Positions 20,947 to 33,926 of a stretch of DNA of 64,000 nucleotides are shown one piece after another; position 1 is the first letter of the stretch, and the number at the start of each line of letters is the position of its first letter. This DNA comes from Dillenia suffruticosa (taxonomy: Eukaryota > Streptophyta > Magnoliopsida > Dilleniales > Dilleniaceae): the NCBI GenBank assembly GCA_033439265.1, contig JAVTVX010000024.1:5459001-5523000 (forward strand), read 5' to 3'. The notes under the pieces were generated by a model. It ran no database searches. It had not been told where the DNA came from and worked only from the letters and a program-made list of their open reading frames with translations. The position numbers and the translations under genes were made by a program.

Positions 20947-21164
20947 AGCTTGGTTTTATGAGAACATGTAAGTATATATTTGAGATACTTGAATAGATTT
21001 TGGCCGAGAGAACATGGGACACACCACATAAATTTGGCTTTTGGGGGAGCATGATCCTGCATGTATTATGTGGGCCAAAATTTGTCAAATGAGAGCATGA
21101 CACGTGGATAGTAGCACTAGTTTAAGAGGAAAACTAAATAATTAATTCTTTTTTTTTTATTTTT

Positions 21165-21345
21165 ATCGACCAGTATCCGAGTTTTATTCTATTAATTCAG
21201 TTTGAATACAGTGGAATCTATTAAGGGATTGGCTCTCTCAAATCTTATTTTTCCATTTCCATAAGTCAAACCCAAAACTTATGATTGGTAGTATAGTATC
21301 CTATTATTATACCCATAAGAGTTTGACTCGATGGATACTATATTA
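21165..21345 (-). repeat. SINE-like dispersed repeat copy
   Basis: The blocks ccagtatccgagttttattctattaattcagtttgaata, ggattggctctctcaaatctt, and aagagtttgactcgatgg match the other antisense copies at 24085 and 41600 in the same order. Confidence 0.5.
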
Positions 21346-22554
21346 AAAGAGAATTTAATTTTTATCTTAAAATCTATATGATATGTTAAAAAATTCTCAA
21401 ATTTACACCGAAATTTATGTTAATTGATATGTAAGTTAACACTAGTTATTCATTTTACTAATTAAAATTAGCATATCTCGTTAATTTTAATTTTTAATTT
21501 GACCGGAAATACAGTAAATGAATACCAAAATATATTTTGGCAAAGTATTGGTTGCCTAAAGTTTGCGGCAATCCATTGATGTGATGAAAAGCCTTTTTTA
21601 TTGCCATTATTGGAAGTTTACATTGCTGAGCCATCACGTGAGAGAGGAATCAGTGGAAAGCATTATAAACAAAAATAGACTAAACAAAAGGTTTCAGTGA
21701 CAGAAACATAATGTGCATATGATACCACCTCAACCATTTCACTTTCCTATTGCAATTTTTTCCACACAATCTGATTAGAATCAGAAGGGGATTGAATGGG
21801 GTATCAATTTTTTGTATGATTTTCTTTTTTGCATAATTAATATGACAATAAAATATTGTCATGCTAACCTAATACATGAGATATTATAGATATATATAAT
21901 ATATTTGTATAAAATTATGCCTCATTATTGATGAGGCATCTCCCAAAGCTAACAGGGTAGGATCTTGATCGTTGACTCGGACTAAAGAACAATGGTGGGT
22001 GTGTCTCGGTTACTGTCCACTACTTTCAGTTCCCTCTTTTTTCTTTGTAAAATCCAAAAATTCGAATTAAAATATCTTGAGCCCAGAAAAATGCAACAGT
22101 AAAAAAAGTTACCCACCTACATTTTGGAGATTAAGTCTCTTAATCAAAATCTCAAATTAATTCTCATTAATAAAAAAGTAGATATCAAAAGAATTAATTT
22201 TTAAAATAAATCTCATTATTCAAATCAAATGAGTCGAATAATCTAAATATCGGTTAAACAATTAAAAAATAAATAAAAGAAGTCACCCAAGTAGTGCATC
22301 GATGTCTTCTCAATGCATCAATGCAACAAATAATCCGACTAATGTTTTTTTTTTATTATATCAAACGGTATTTGAAATCATATTTCGACTAATCTGGTTT
22401 AAGATTTGCAGTGACCCATTTGAGGGGGCTACTTCCTAACATAGTTTTTTTCTTCCCCAAAACGCGAATCAAACTCATGATCTTGATTAAAAAATCTAAC
22501 GTCACGTCCTATTAAACCAACTAACCGTTGATATCTAGCTAATATCTGACCAAA

Positions 22555-22810
22555 CTTGCATAGGTGTGCCAATGAGTTTTGGCTCAAGTGACACCTTCCT
22601 CCCTCTCCAGATAATAGGCTCGTATTCAAATCCTAGTATGAATAAAAAAAAATTGCATAGACGTAGTAATAGAGTATAATATTCTCTTAATCATAGGTCT
22701 CAGATTTCAGCCATGAGAATAAAAAAAATGAAATTTGAAAAGTCAATCTCTTAATAGATTTCACAATATTCGAATCGAAATAATAAAATAAATCCAGATA
22801 CCGATCTGTA
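22555..22810 (+). repeat. SINE-like dispersed repeat, with tRNA-like head
   Basis: The head ttggctcaagtgacacc...gctcgtattcaaatcc looks like tRNA-derived A and B boxes. It is followed by tcttaatcataggtctcag, agtcaatctcttaatagatttcacaatattcgaatcg and ccagataccgatc, the shared body and tail of the family in plus orientation. Confidence 0.55.
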
Positions 22811-24084
22811 AAAATAAAAAAATAATAATAATAATAACTCAACTAGTCCCAAGGGGATAGTTTAGTGATATAATTCTCCTTCCCTAACTCGAAAATTTTA
22901 GATTTAAATTTTTATACAATAAAAAATAATAATAACTCGGTCAATGTTTGAGCCCATGAGAATGGACTTAAAGTTTTGTGGTTTGTCGTACTAATAAATC
23001 CAACTAATGGTAGGCCCTTCTTGTGTCCTTGTTAGATCAAGATTTCAAACACGTTTAATAACACAACCGCAAGATGCAATGGGCTGCGACATTTTTATAA
23101 ATGGCAGGAACCGTCCTGGTTTCCTTGTTTAATATACACACTGTTTGGTTTGGAAGAAGGACAAAAAATTAATAAAATAGGATAGAAGAATGGTATGGAA
23201 ATTTTAAAAATGTATAAAGTAAAGTTATGAAAGATAACTTATTAAATTTTTTTGTTTCAGTCTCTATTCCTTATGTCCCCTTAACATAAATTTAATTTAT
23301 ATTTATCGGGAGACAGATAATTTTTTTATTTCTTTTCCATATTTATAAATCAAATTTGATATTATTGTTATTATTATTATTATTATTTTCTCTTTTTTCT
23401 ATCTTATATTGATTTTTCAAATAATTGATCTTAAAATTGAGATTAATGTTCGTTTTGTTATTATTATTATATTATAAATCAAATTTGGTTTTTATTAAAG
23501 ATCTGAATGGTTAAGAACTCTTACTCAAGTATTTTTCCGATGTCGAGATATAGTATTTGAACTTTTATCGATATATATTTTTTTGATTTTTGTGACTCTT
23601 ACGTTTAAAAAAGAAAAAATTATAAATCAAATTTGATATTTTTTGGCCTTTGTCAATTATGACCTCAGACGTTGTGGTTTAAATCACATAAATATTCTTT
23701 GCCTTGATAAGACTGTACATGGAACCTTCCTCAAACTTCAACAGCAGAGATCTCGTGCATTAGACAATTTTTATGTTTTTATGTTTTTATGTTTTTATGT
23801 TCCACACAGTGTCTTTTGAATTTGCACATCAGATTCAAAGTGAAATTGCACATATTTAGACTTGGGGATGTTGATTTTGATGTGAATTCATAGCATATAC
23901 CAAAGGGTTAATTATGTGAACGCATAACTTTTTTGACCTTTTGGCTGAGATCAGTGTTTTGCATATGATTCGAGGCCCAGCCTTAAAAAATAACACATTT
24001 GTCACCATCTAATTAGTTGTAAATTTAACCATTTTTCGATGTCGAAGTTTGATTTCAAAGTTTCTGCTACTATATATTTTTTTA

Positions 24085-24255
24085 TTTTTATTACCGATAT
24101 TTGAATTTTATTTGATTAATCCGATTCGAGTACTATGAATTCATCTTAGAAATTGACTCTCTTAAATTTTTTTTCGTTATTCTCAGAGTTTAAACTTAAG
24201 ATATAAAGAGATAAAATATCCGATCATTCAATCCAAATGAGTTTGATAAAGTTTC
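24085..24255 (-). repeat. SINE-like dispersed repeat copy
   Basis: It contains ttaccgatatttgaatttta, gattaatccgattcgagtac, gattctcagagtttaaactt-like and gatcattcaatccaaatgag blocks in the antisense order shared with 41600-41735 and 57375-57485. Confidence 0.55.
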
Positions 24256-24950
24256 TTCAACTATATCCTTTACAAAACGATGGTGTGCGTGATTTCAAAG
24301 TTTCTGCAACCATATAATAAATAAAATGATGGTGTGCGTCCTCCTAAAAATTTTGTATGACCAGAGATAGAGAGAGGACATGGGGCTCAAGGAAGCATCG
24401 TTCCATGTCTTCAACAATGACGAAATACAAAATCTGTTCTAACAAGTGTCCATGATTTTTTTGTGTGGTTTTTCTACATTAGAGGAGGGTACATGAGGGA
24501 AGAAAGAAAGGTTCTCTTCTCCTTCTCTTTCTTTCCTGAGTTCTTTAAGTCAAGCATGGGAAATTTCCTTGGAACTCCATGGCCCTGTCAAGCAAAGGCA
24601 AATTCCTATGATTATGATGTTTCGAATGTCCTACCTTTTAAGGGCATTCACATATGGTAGCACACCACTAGTGGCTTCATTTTTCCATTGAAGACACACA
24701 GAAGGTAAGATAAAGAATGACTAGGGACATTGACTCCCTTAGGGGCTTAGCAATCTTTCAACTTATTTGTACTCAAGTTGGGATATTTTAAGTCGTATGA
24801 AGTATGGCGCACTACAGGTGTGGCGCAAGACAGATGACGTGTCATCACCCCATACATAAACGTGTTACACATCGGCCATTACCCATAGTGCCAATTATTG
24901 AGGTTGTGAAGAAGACATGTTTATGTGTTCCATTTATATGAACCTTTTGC

Positions 24951-24953
<3 letters not shown>

Positions 24954-24997
<44 letters not shown>
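24954..24997. repeat. (CT)n microsatellite
   Basis: About 22 CT units, about 650 bp downstream of the ACR stop codon. Confidence 0.95.
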
Positions 24998-24999
<2 letters not shown>

Positions 25000-25618
25000 A
25001 GTCAATAATACATGCTTGATTTGATTGCTTTTTAGGAAATATCAAAAGTGCACACACCCTCTCACCATGTTTTAGTCAAATTCACTTTTCAATTGGATAG
25101 GACTTCATCTTGATTGGTGGATGAGAAACTGCATATCAACAAGCACAGATCATCTTAAAGATTGAGAGCTTGATCAGAGTTTGTCTTGACTACTCCCTCT
25201 ATCTATTGCAACCACGGACTTCCAAAGTCTGAAATACATAGTAGACAGTAGTCAAATAAAAAAGTTCATTCAATTAATCAAAACTTTGACAGAGGAAGTC
25301 TAAAAACAATTAACTATGTACAGAGGTTTAAGATAACATTTGATTCTGCATTACATAGTTAAGATTTCTTTTTCCTTTGCTTTTGGGGTTCCAACGTTAA
25401 GTTGGATCCACGTAATACATAAAGATGGAACAAAGAGTAGACAGTAGGGACTTTACAGGTTTTCACTTTGGCTTTTCTTCACTCTACTAGGAATGGCTTC
25501 TTGCTACTAAAATTTTTTCAGACCAGAAATCGGCTAAAAAAAGCCTATAATATGTGAAGTTTGCAAATGAACGGTTGCTATTTACATAGGTTGAGGTTAT
25601 GATACTATAATTGGATAA

Positions 25619-28559
25619 CTAAGAGTATGACCTAACCAACCCAAAATTAACAAACGATCTGGACTTGAAGAGACCACCAAAGAGAAACCTTGTTGGAGAT
25701 TCTTGAACTGATTTGGCCTCTTCAGGGTTTCCCTTCACCTGAAGAATGGTCTGGCCAATTGCTTGCCGAATGGCATCTATGGTCTTGGCATCAACCGGGT
25801 ACCCTGAGGCATCACGAACATAAAATGTATTCATTGCTTTGCCTGATCTCGTTGTCACTTCTGCTCTAGTAACAGTAAGGCTATTCTCACGGAATATGCG
25901 AGTGACATCAGATAGTAGCCCGACTCTGTCAGTGGTGCAGAGCTCTAGCTTCAACCCCTAAATAGAGAGGCAAACAAAAGGGTTAGTTAAATAATGTCCA
26001 AAGCAGGCCAAAGAACAGTAAAACAAGAATATGATCTGTCAGGACGTCTGCTTGCAGCCTATATTTGATAGTCATGTTGTTGTAGATGACATTATATTCA
26101 CAGAGCTTGGACTAAAATAAATAATGTAATGCATCTATAGCACAAGAAGGCGTGGACAAAAACTAATACATACAGAATCCAACAAAATGAACACAAAGTT
26201 GCAATAGATAAATGGGCAAAATCAGAACTCTGATAGCATAGGTTTTAATATTAACAAGTGACACAAATTTGATGTTGTTTGCAACCAAATGCTTTCAGAT
26301 GGACAAAATATGAATATCAGTTTAACATAACTTCCAAAGTCCTAAACTACATTAATAAAGTCATTTGCACTCAGAAAAAGACATAAGTTAGGATGAGGAT
26401 TGTCACCTCGGATACTCTTCTTTCAATGGCTGCTTCAAGGCATTGAATCACTCTTTGTCTCTCAGCATCTGATTTCACAGGGGACCCGTCTATATGTCTG
26501 ATATAATACTCCTTCAACAGAATTAAGGAAAGGAATTTTAATCCACACACTGAAGGAGACGCCTATGCATACATAAGCTAATTTCCTTCTTTACCAAATA
26601 AAAGCAAGACAATACGAATCCACAGCATATCTAAGGCATTATGATATACCTGATATGCTTCCGGGCCCTCAGCATCAACATTTCCATGAAAAACCACATA
26701 TTCCATGTCTGTCAAGGTGCACACAGTGTCAAAGAGAAGCTTTGGTCTATCTTTGCTAGTAATGGTGACCACCGAGTAATCCTTATCATACCAATTAACT
26801 ACATTAACATCAGGCCTTTGCTTCCCATCCGAATCATCATCATTGATGCGTTCATAGTCACGGTCAGCAAACATCATCTGGTGAAGCCTTCTTTCAGTGT
26901 GAGTGGACCCATGAGACACCGCAGTCCTAGCTCCCCTAGATTTGTTGCTTCCTCGCAGTACATTGAAAAGAAGTTCCTTAATTCTAGAGAGCCTATCTGG
27001 GTCAGTAATTGCACAACCAGTTTCTTCATCTGTTACATGCATTACAGCTGCAGCCCGGGTGTTGTGGGTCCAAACCTCAGCATTCACCACATTGCACTTG
27101 AGATGAGTAAGCACCGCACTCACCTCTGACAGTAACCCCGGTCTATCACTACCTGTTAACTCTATTGACGTGTGATCCATTGATGGTTTAACCCCCACAG
27201 ATCTCCTCATGTAGGATGAAAAGCTCGAATCCGGCCCTAATGACTGAAAGTGATGGCATAAAATCAGGTGGGTTAATTAAAGAATAAGCAAAAATGAGTG
27301 AATTAGTAAAAGAAGTATCAATCAAGATACCAACTGACCTTCTGAATGTAATCAAGGATTCCTTCATCTGTAATCTTGTTTCCATCTCCATCAGTAACAT
27401 TAAAAACTGATTAAACATAACAAAATATCAGATTTTGATTTGATGTGATTAAGGGGGAAATTCATTTAATCAACCATATCAAGCTAAATGAGATTTAATT
27501 ACCATCCATGAACCATCCACCATCAGAGGATATGTAAGCTTTAGTAATAATAAGGTTAAGATCGGTCAGTATTTGTACAACTTCTAGAAGAATTCCATGT
27601 TTGTTCGCACTATCAACCTGCAACATAAAATGGGGAGAAAAACCCACAAAAATGAAATTACCAAATGGAAAAATTCAAGGACAAAGATGAAGAGATTAAA
27701 GGGGACAAAAAACAAGCCATACCCTAATAACAGTTGCATTCTTACAAGCTTCGTTATCAATAACAACCCTGACACATCAAGATGACATGACAAAAGAGAA
27801 GTAAATCTCAAGACTTATCACAAAAAGGGCAAAGAAACCCTCCCCCCCCCCCCCAAAAAAAAAATCATAATACCTGGGTGGGTTTACTCTTCTAAAGAGT
27901 TTCTCATATTCATCATCCATATCTTGGGTAAAGCTCATTCTTGGCTCTGCAAAATTCATTCAATTCTAGGTAAAAAACAAACAATTGACAATTAGCAGGT
28001 ACATTTGAACATGAACCATGTATGATATAAGCAAATATACTTTTCAAAAACATGTAAGCCCGCAGACACTAACGAACAAGTCATTGCAGACAGACCAATC
28101 CAGAAGAGGGGTTAAAAAAAAAAAAAAAACTAAAATAACCTGGAGACCAATTAAACCAATCAAAACCCAGAAGATGAACCTAAACTTCCACTAAAAACCA
28201 CTTTCTTGCTGAAGAGGGAAGTCTGATTTTTATGCATCAGCAGGACCCCACATAGCAATTAGACCATCGAAACCCATTAGAAAGAAAACCAGCTTCGCAC
28301 AGAGTGCGAGAGAGAGAGAGAGAGATGGAGAAATTAATTTCACAAAATCATAAATCAGGAGTTGAAAAAGAAAATGCCATTACTGAAGCAATAAAACCCA
28401 TTTAAGAACATAACCCGTTTAATTAAAAAAAAAAAGAACAGAATAACAAGAATTAGAAACGACCCACGGAGGAAAGCAGAAGAAAATTCCACAAACGCCC
28501 ACAGAAAAGTAAACGGAAATAGAAGAAAAAAAAACAACAAGAAATTGACATTTACCCAT
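25619..28559 (-). CDS. ACR4: ACR-type protein with four ACT domains (ACR4/ACR5 group), 447 aa
   Basis: Exons in transcript order are 28559-28556, 27946-27874, 27768-27723, 27617-27503, 27406-27339, 27243-26650, 26511-26407 and 25957-25619. Phases close and total 447 codons. The chosen start uses a 4-nt coding exon, ATGG, spliced to AGCCAAGAATGAGC ([11 protein letters not shown]). Translation from the downstream ATG at 27938 would lose only four residues. ACT domains lie at about 37-112, 127-200, 257-330 and 337-412, each with the binding-loop pattern ([56 protein letters not shown]). The C-terminus [20 protein letters not shown] is typical of ACR4-like proteins. ACR proteins are plant-specific, have no attached enzyme domain and are proposed amino-acid sensors or regulators; the ligand here is not deducible. 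ACR4 and ACR5 cannot be separated by eye. It appears fully intact. Confidence 0.95.
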
Positions 28560-28740
28560 TGGAAAATTGCCTATGATTTTTTCCTCTGCTACACCTGATT
28601 TGCTCTAATTCTTTATAACAATATAAACACCAACAAAGAAATCTCCACTTCTTCAAATCTTCACGCTTATGTTTTTCCCCAATTTAAACTTTTCAATCTC
28701 TCTCTCTCTCTCAGCTCTGGTTTCTCTCCTTTTCGCTCCG

Positions 28741-28792
<52 letters not shown>

Positions 28793-29110
28793 CTCCGCCT
28801 CTCAGTCTTTTTGGTATTCTAAATTTTCGAGTCTATCCCAGGGAAACCGAATACCGGTACCCTGTACTTTATAAAGGGAGGAAGGGAGACAGAGCCTTCA
28901 CCCAATGCGCATCAGGCGTATGTTAGCAACAGACCTTGGGTTGGGTTTTTCGAAGCCAGAGGACTCAGCGGCCAGAACTAAAGTGCGCCGCGTCAGCGTC
29001 GTTTAATGAGGAGGGGGGTTTGGACTAATCATAAACCACGTGTTATCCAAAACCAAAACGCTACGCCATAATTTCCAAACATCGTGGAGTATAACGGTTG
29101 TCACTTGTCA
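28560..29110 (-). promoter_or_regulatory. 5'UTR and promoter of the ACR gene, with (CT)n and a G-box
   Basis: A (CT)n tract at 28742-28790 (GA on the coding strand) lies about 190 bp upstream of the start codon, probably in or near the 5'UTR. A perfect G-box CACGTG is at 29037-29042, and an imperfect inverted repeat aacggt...accgtt at 29093-29114. G-boxes bind bZIP/bHLH factors in plants; relevance here is inferred from position. Confidence 0.6.
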
Positions 29111-30234
29111 CCGTTAAACGGTAAATGATCTTTTTAACCCTTCGGTAAAAAAAAATATTTTTTTTATCTAAATATTAATTTTCCTCCTTTTCGAAATATT
29201 AGATTGATAAATCTCTTAATATTATTTTTCAAACTTTTATCATATAAGTTGATTAATATAAGTATATAGTTTTTATTCAAATATAAACCGTAAATAAAAT
29301 AAATTTTTGTTAGTCTAGTAAAAAAATTAATATTTAAAAATTTTCTTTATAATAACGGTATGACAAAATCACAAAACTATGATAATCTTGTCTCTATCAT
29401 AATGTTAAGAAGATTCGATTCCTAAATCTCTTAATGCTGATTTCTTAATTAATATATTGTATTAATTTTAATTTGCACATTGCTAAAAAAATCAATTCTA
29501 AAAATGTTAAATTTGATAAGACTTCTATTTAGTAGCTTTATAATCGACTCTTTTATAGTATATTCATTGAGTAAATAATATAAATACTCTCATCTTTTTT
29601 TTTAAAAAAAAAAATCATCTTTATAAACATTTTTTAAAATTATTTTAAATATGTTTATCAAAATATAGAAGATTTTCAATCATTTATCTCAAAAGAATTT
29701 ATTATTATTCTAAAATATGCTTTTAAAATTTTATTTTTTTTTGCAATGATCTAGCAACTCACTGCATATCACTTGCATATATATTATAAAGAAATAGGCC
29801 AATAACAGTGCTCTTTTAACAAATATTCAGAGAAAGTTAGGCCTAATAAAGAAACTAAAAAAGAAAAAAGAAATACTTAAATTTTTGCTACATTCGGTTG
29901 ATCAAAGAAAGTCCCTTCTCACTCTCATCATGTAGACAAGATTTACTTGACTTTCATGGAAGTACCCTATGATTTGGTTTGAACCCATTTCTTTACTCAA
30001 ACTTGAGAAAAGGAAAATAGCTTTGGCTGCAATATTTGCAATTTTGGTAAGACAATATTGGCTTCATGGGTAAAAGGAATTTGTATCATACCATAAGTAA
30101 TCATTTAGCCTCAATTTATATCATGTTTATTAGCAATCTAGAGAAATTTTATAAAAAAAAAAATAATAACCATTTTTTTGTTCTCACAATCGGTATCCAA
30201 AATCATATTCCGACTAATGTGATTCTGACTAATA
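29111..30234. other. AT-rich intergenic DNA
   Basis: No gene or recognised element. It is very AT-rich with many homopolymer runs. Confidence 0.6.
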
Positions 30235-31559
30235 GTGATGAAATTACGACGGATTAACGTTAGACGGAATACCGAGAGATTAGCAATGGATTAACGATAA
30301 AAATTATATACGGAAATATTTCCGTCGTTGTAATGGTCTAGAGTAAAAAAAAATTATAAATCTATCAACGACGGATTTTTAGTGTCGAAAAAATTTCCGT
30401 CGCTAATCTATTGTTATAGTGGTCTAAAGTAAAAAAAAAAGATTTGTAAACCTTTAAGTGACGGAATTTTTAACGATAGAAAATATCCGTCAATGTAGTG
30501 GTGAAGAGTTATAAAAATATATATATATGTATTATTATCAACGGCGGATTATCGACGGAAATTTTAATAACGGATTAGCGATGGATATTTTGCTTTTTAT
30601 TTTTTTATTATTTTATTTTTTTTATTATTTTATTATTTTATCTTTTTACCTTTTATTTTATAATTCTTTTTCTTTTTCTTTTATGTATTTTATTTTTTTC
30701 TTTTATTCTATAATTTTATTATTCAATTTAATGGTAAATATAATAATTTACTATTTTATTTTAATTAATCAAAGAAATATTTTATTTCTTTATTTAGCGT
30801 AAATTTAATCAATGTCGAATTTAATCAATTAGAAAAATTAAATGAAAATATTCAATAAAAAAATTACCCCAAGGTAAAAAAAATAAAAAAAAAAAAGATG
30901 AAAGTGAAATAAGAACAAAAATATGAGAGTAAGATAAATTTAAAAAAAAAAAAAGAAAGTGTGATTAATATTTTAAAATAGTGAGATTTAGAAAAAAAAA
31001 AAAAAAAAAAAAAAAAAGAAAGATACTATAGAGTAGATTGTGACGTAGTGGTTGAGCAAGTTACAATCCATTTTGGAGGTGTAGGTTCGATTTCAAATGG
31101 AGACAATTTTCACAAGACAAATGCCAGGGTGCGCGTGAGGACGGACGCGCCTGGGCGAGATCACATGAAGACGCGTGCTGGTGCGTGCGGCTCTAAGAAT
31201 AAGGGACGGAAAAATCTGTTGCTGATAATGAACTATCTACGACAGAATAGTGACGGAATTTTTAACAATTGAAAAATTCTGTCGCTAATCCGTCACTGAT
31301 AGTTTAACATATTTTCCTCTATTAGTGACGGATTAGCGACAGAATTTTTAGCAAAATAAATTTTTCATCGCTAATCCATCGTTGATATTTAGCAACAGAT
31401 AGTGTTCTATCGGTAATACTTAGAGGGGTTTCAACGACAGATTTAGTGATAAAAAAAATCCGTCATTAATATCGTTTAACGATAGATTTTTTTAATGACG
31501 GATTTTTTACTATCAACAATAGATTTTTTTTGTTACTGATACACTGTTTTCTTATAGTG
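30235..31559. mobile_element. CACTA-like non-autonomous element with GACGGA/TCCGTC subterminal repeats
   Basis: The right end reads tgtttt+cttatagtg, the reverse complement of a CACTATAAGAAAACA CACTA-type terminus. Dozens of short repeats of the form tagcgacggaattt and its complement fill both ends, as in plant CACTA subterminal regions. Near the left end an approximately 88-bp unit, ending tccgtcgttgtaatgg-like, occurs three times (about 30310-30500). A matching left terminus was not found. It shares motif style with 45075-46403. A tRNA-like segment lies inside at 31040-31100. Confidence 0.6.
31040..31100 (+). repeat. tRNA-like segment inside the CACTA-like element
   Basis: GTAGTGGTTGAGCAAGTTAC resembles a Pol III A-box region, and GGTGTAGGTTCGATTTC a B-box, at tRNA-like spacing. 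It is not a foldable tRNA gene as read. It is followed by a GC-rich segment (about 31130-31190). Confidence 0.4.
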
Positions 31560-33547
31560 GTGACTTTTTTAATATAATTTTTTTTATTTTCAAATTTTAA
31601 ATTCAAAATTTAATTAAAAAATATAAAATCTATCGTACTAAATTTATTATAGATCGGTAAAAGTAACCCTTTTTGGCTTATGTAATTATGAATATACCAC
31701 GATCTTTCTATGATTCCATACCAAGTCAAATAGTTACAAAATCTAAATCCATACTTTCCTAGTTTCAAAAGCATGTTTTCCATTCTTATATGGACGATAG
31801 TCATGTCTTATCTCCAACCTAACTCTTGAGACTTCATGATGCTTTACTTGCTTGATGTCTTTTATTTTTTTTTTAGCCTTTTTATATTTTGAGTTGGCAT
31901 CTTTCCCAAATCATGTCAGATTTTTTTTTTTTTTAGATATAAAAATTATAATCTCTTATATTTTACTTTTAAAATAATTTGTTAAATTGTTTAAATAATA
32001 TAATAATTAATCACTTATAAAATATCATACGAACTTATAAGCTGTTATATTTATTAATGATACGTATTTATAAACATTTTGAAACATTGAAATGATTAAA
32101 AATTATATAGTATCGGTATTAATATCAGGTAAACAACTATTAACTTATAGTTTTAGATCTAAATTTAAATTATAATCTTTTGATAATTAGATGAGAAGGG
32201 TAAAAGAGAGATTTGGTAGCATAATTGTTTGATACATTTAAAGAATAAACATGTAATAATGAAATATTAATGAGGATATTTTAATAAATTTATAAATCAA
32301 AATAAAATAGTTTATAAAACACATTTAAAAAAAATGAGCTAATATCTTTTAAGAGCTCTAAAAAATTAAAATTAAAAAAAAAAATATTGTCAAACATATT
32401 TCGTAAACCATCTCTTGAACAATTTACAAGAAATAAAATAAAAAAAAAAAAAACTAATAAAGTTTACTTAAATACCTTCTTTTTTCAAACAAAATTTCTT
32501 AGATATTGCCTTCTTGTCCTTTAAGAAATACAAGAGGGTGCAAGAAATAATCGTGTGGAAATGAAGATTTCAAACAGTGTTCATTGTTTGGGGGACACTT
32601 GAACTTCACAAAACACTTGCACGAACCCCCTTTTTTGGGGGGCCATATTCAACTATTATTGAGCATGAGAAATTCACAGAGAAATGATAAATTTTGATAA
32701 TTTTTTCAATGGAATATTTATGGGCAATAAACAATGCCAATAATGTTGCACAAAATTTCTCAAAAGTACTTGCAAGGAGAGATCGTATCTGTCTTGGTCT
32801 TGGCCTTGTCACCCACTAGCCATCAATCTTCCCTTTGTTTTTTTGTTTTTTTGTTTTTTAATTATTTTGAAGAGATTTGATATTTTAAACACACTTTCAC
32901 ATAAAGTTAATAAAATTTTTGAATAAATTCTGAATAATTATCTGTTACACGTGATTTAAATCCATACTCGAAATATATATATTTTAAGAAAAATAAGCTT
33001 TTTATGGTGTTTTTCTTATAATTTTAAAGCGTTGCGCTATTCTTTAAACTTATTTATTCTGAAATATCTAATTTAATGTAATTTTTTGTGTCGTTAATCA
33101 AATCATGTAAAAATTATACCTCTTAGTAGCTGGATTAACGAAAAACATCATTCTCCTTTGGCCCGTGCATCATTTTAAAACAATAATAGAAGATGAAACA
33201 AATCAATTACTCGTTAAATTGATCAAATTTTATGTTGTTGTATACATTAGTATATATTAATGAATTCTTAATCAAATTATTAGTATATTTGATTAAATTT
33301 AAATAAATATTTATAAAATTGATCAAAATATACTGATCTAGTTTTACTCTTGTTCAAATCTCCACAATTTGATGATTAAGATCGATTCATGATCGTTTGA
33401 CAACCAGTATTGATAATCTTTGGTTTATAACTGTTAGATTGTTATCCAACTATCACAATTTTTATGAAGATGACAATAAAATAATTAATAATTGTTTACA
33501 TGACCGATCCAACAACCACAAACTTTAAAAAAGTATATAAGAAAGTC
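31560..33547. other. AT-rich intergenic DNA
   Basis: No gene is supported. There are homopolymer-rich AT stretches and a (TTTTTTG)n run at 32838-32860. Confidence 0.6.
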
Positions 33548-33926
33548 CACGTTTAATGGTTTTAAAACCAGATCGGATCGATCGATTCGACCGAGAATTA
33601 TTCTATAGTCTAATCAGATGAAATCAAATTCAATTAAAATTATTTAAAATCGATCAAAATTGAAAAAATCGATAAATCGACGATAAATCGTTCAAAAAAA
33701 TCTGACCGATTTTTCATTGCCGACACTATTTTTCATATGTTACTGGTGAAACAAGTTTATTTTTTTTTATAGAGGTATAAAAATTTTCTTTTATTTTAAA
33801 ATATATAATATATAAATTATAATATATATATATATATATGATATCATTGTGATATCATCTTATTCATAAAATGATCTGAACCCACAGGTTTGGTCAAATT
33901 GTTTATCGGTTGGGTTTTAAAAATGC
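33548..33926. mobile_element. Probable MITE with inverted ends
   Basis: The left end aatggttttaaaaccaga is approximately the reverse complement of the right end ttgggttttaaaaatgct. The subterminal tcggatcgatcgattcgacc resembles repeats seen in plant hAT-type MITEs. Target-site duplications were not resolved, so class and exact ends are uncertain. Confidence 0.45.

Larger units (their letters stand above)
20942..25618. other. Gene-free intergenic DNA with SINE-like repeats and microsatellites
   Basis: No gene can be supported. The 20.9-21.1 kb part is the promoter side of the 96-aa gene. The stretch holds degraded SINE-like copies (21165-21345, 22555-22810, 24085-24255), a (TTTTTATG)4 tandem at 23768-23801 and a (CT)n tract at 24954-24997. 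The part next to 25619 contains the ACR 3'UTR. Confidence 0.6.

Noticed and set aside
20910..21062. N-terminal extension of the 96-aa protein
   Set aside because: The extension is dominated by the CT repeat (LSLSLSLS), and no ATG-initiated frame with plausible sequence precedes it.
23768..23801. Short regular repeat that might suggest a CRISPR-like array
   Set aside because: It is a simple (TTTTTATG)4 tandem without spacers, in plant nuclear DNA.
24463..24660. 65-codon plus-strand frame
   Set aside because: No recognisable family and no supporting signals; chance frame in intergenic DNA.
28669..28926. Plus-strand 85-codon frame upstream of the ACR gene
   Set aside because: SLSLSL from the CT tract in the ACR 5' region; no domain.
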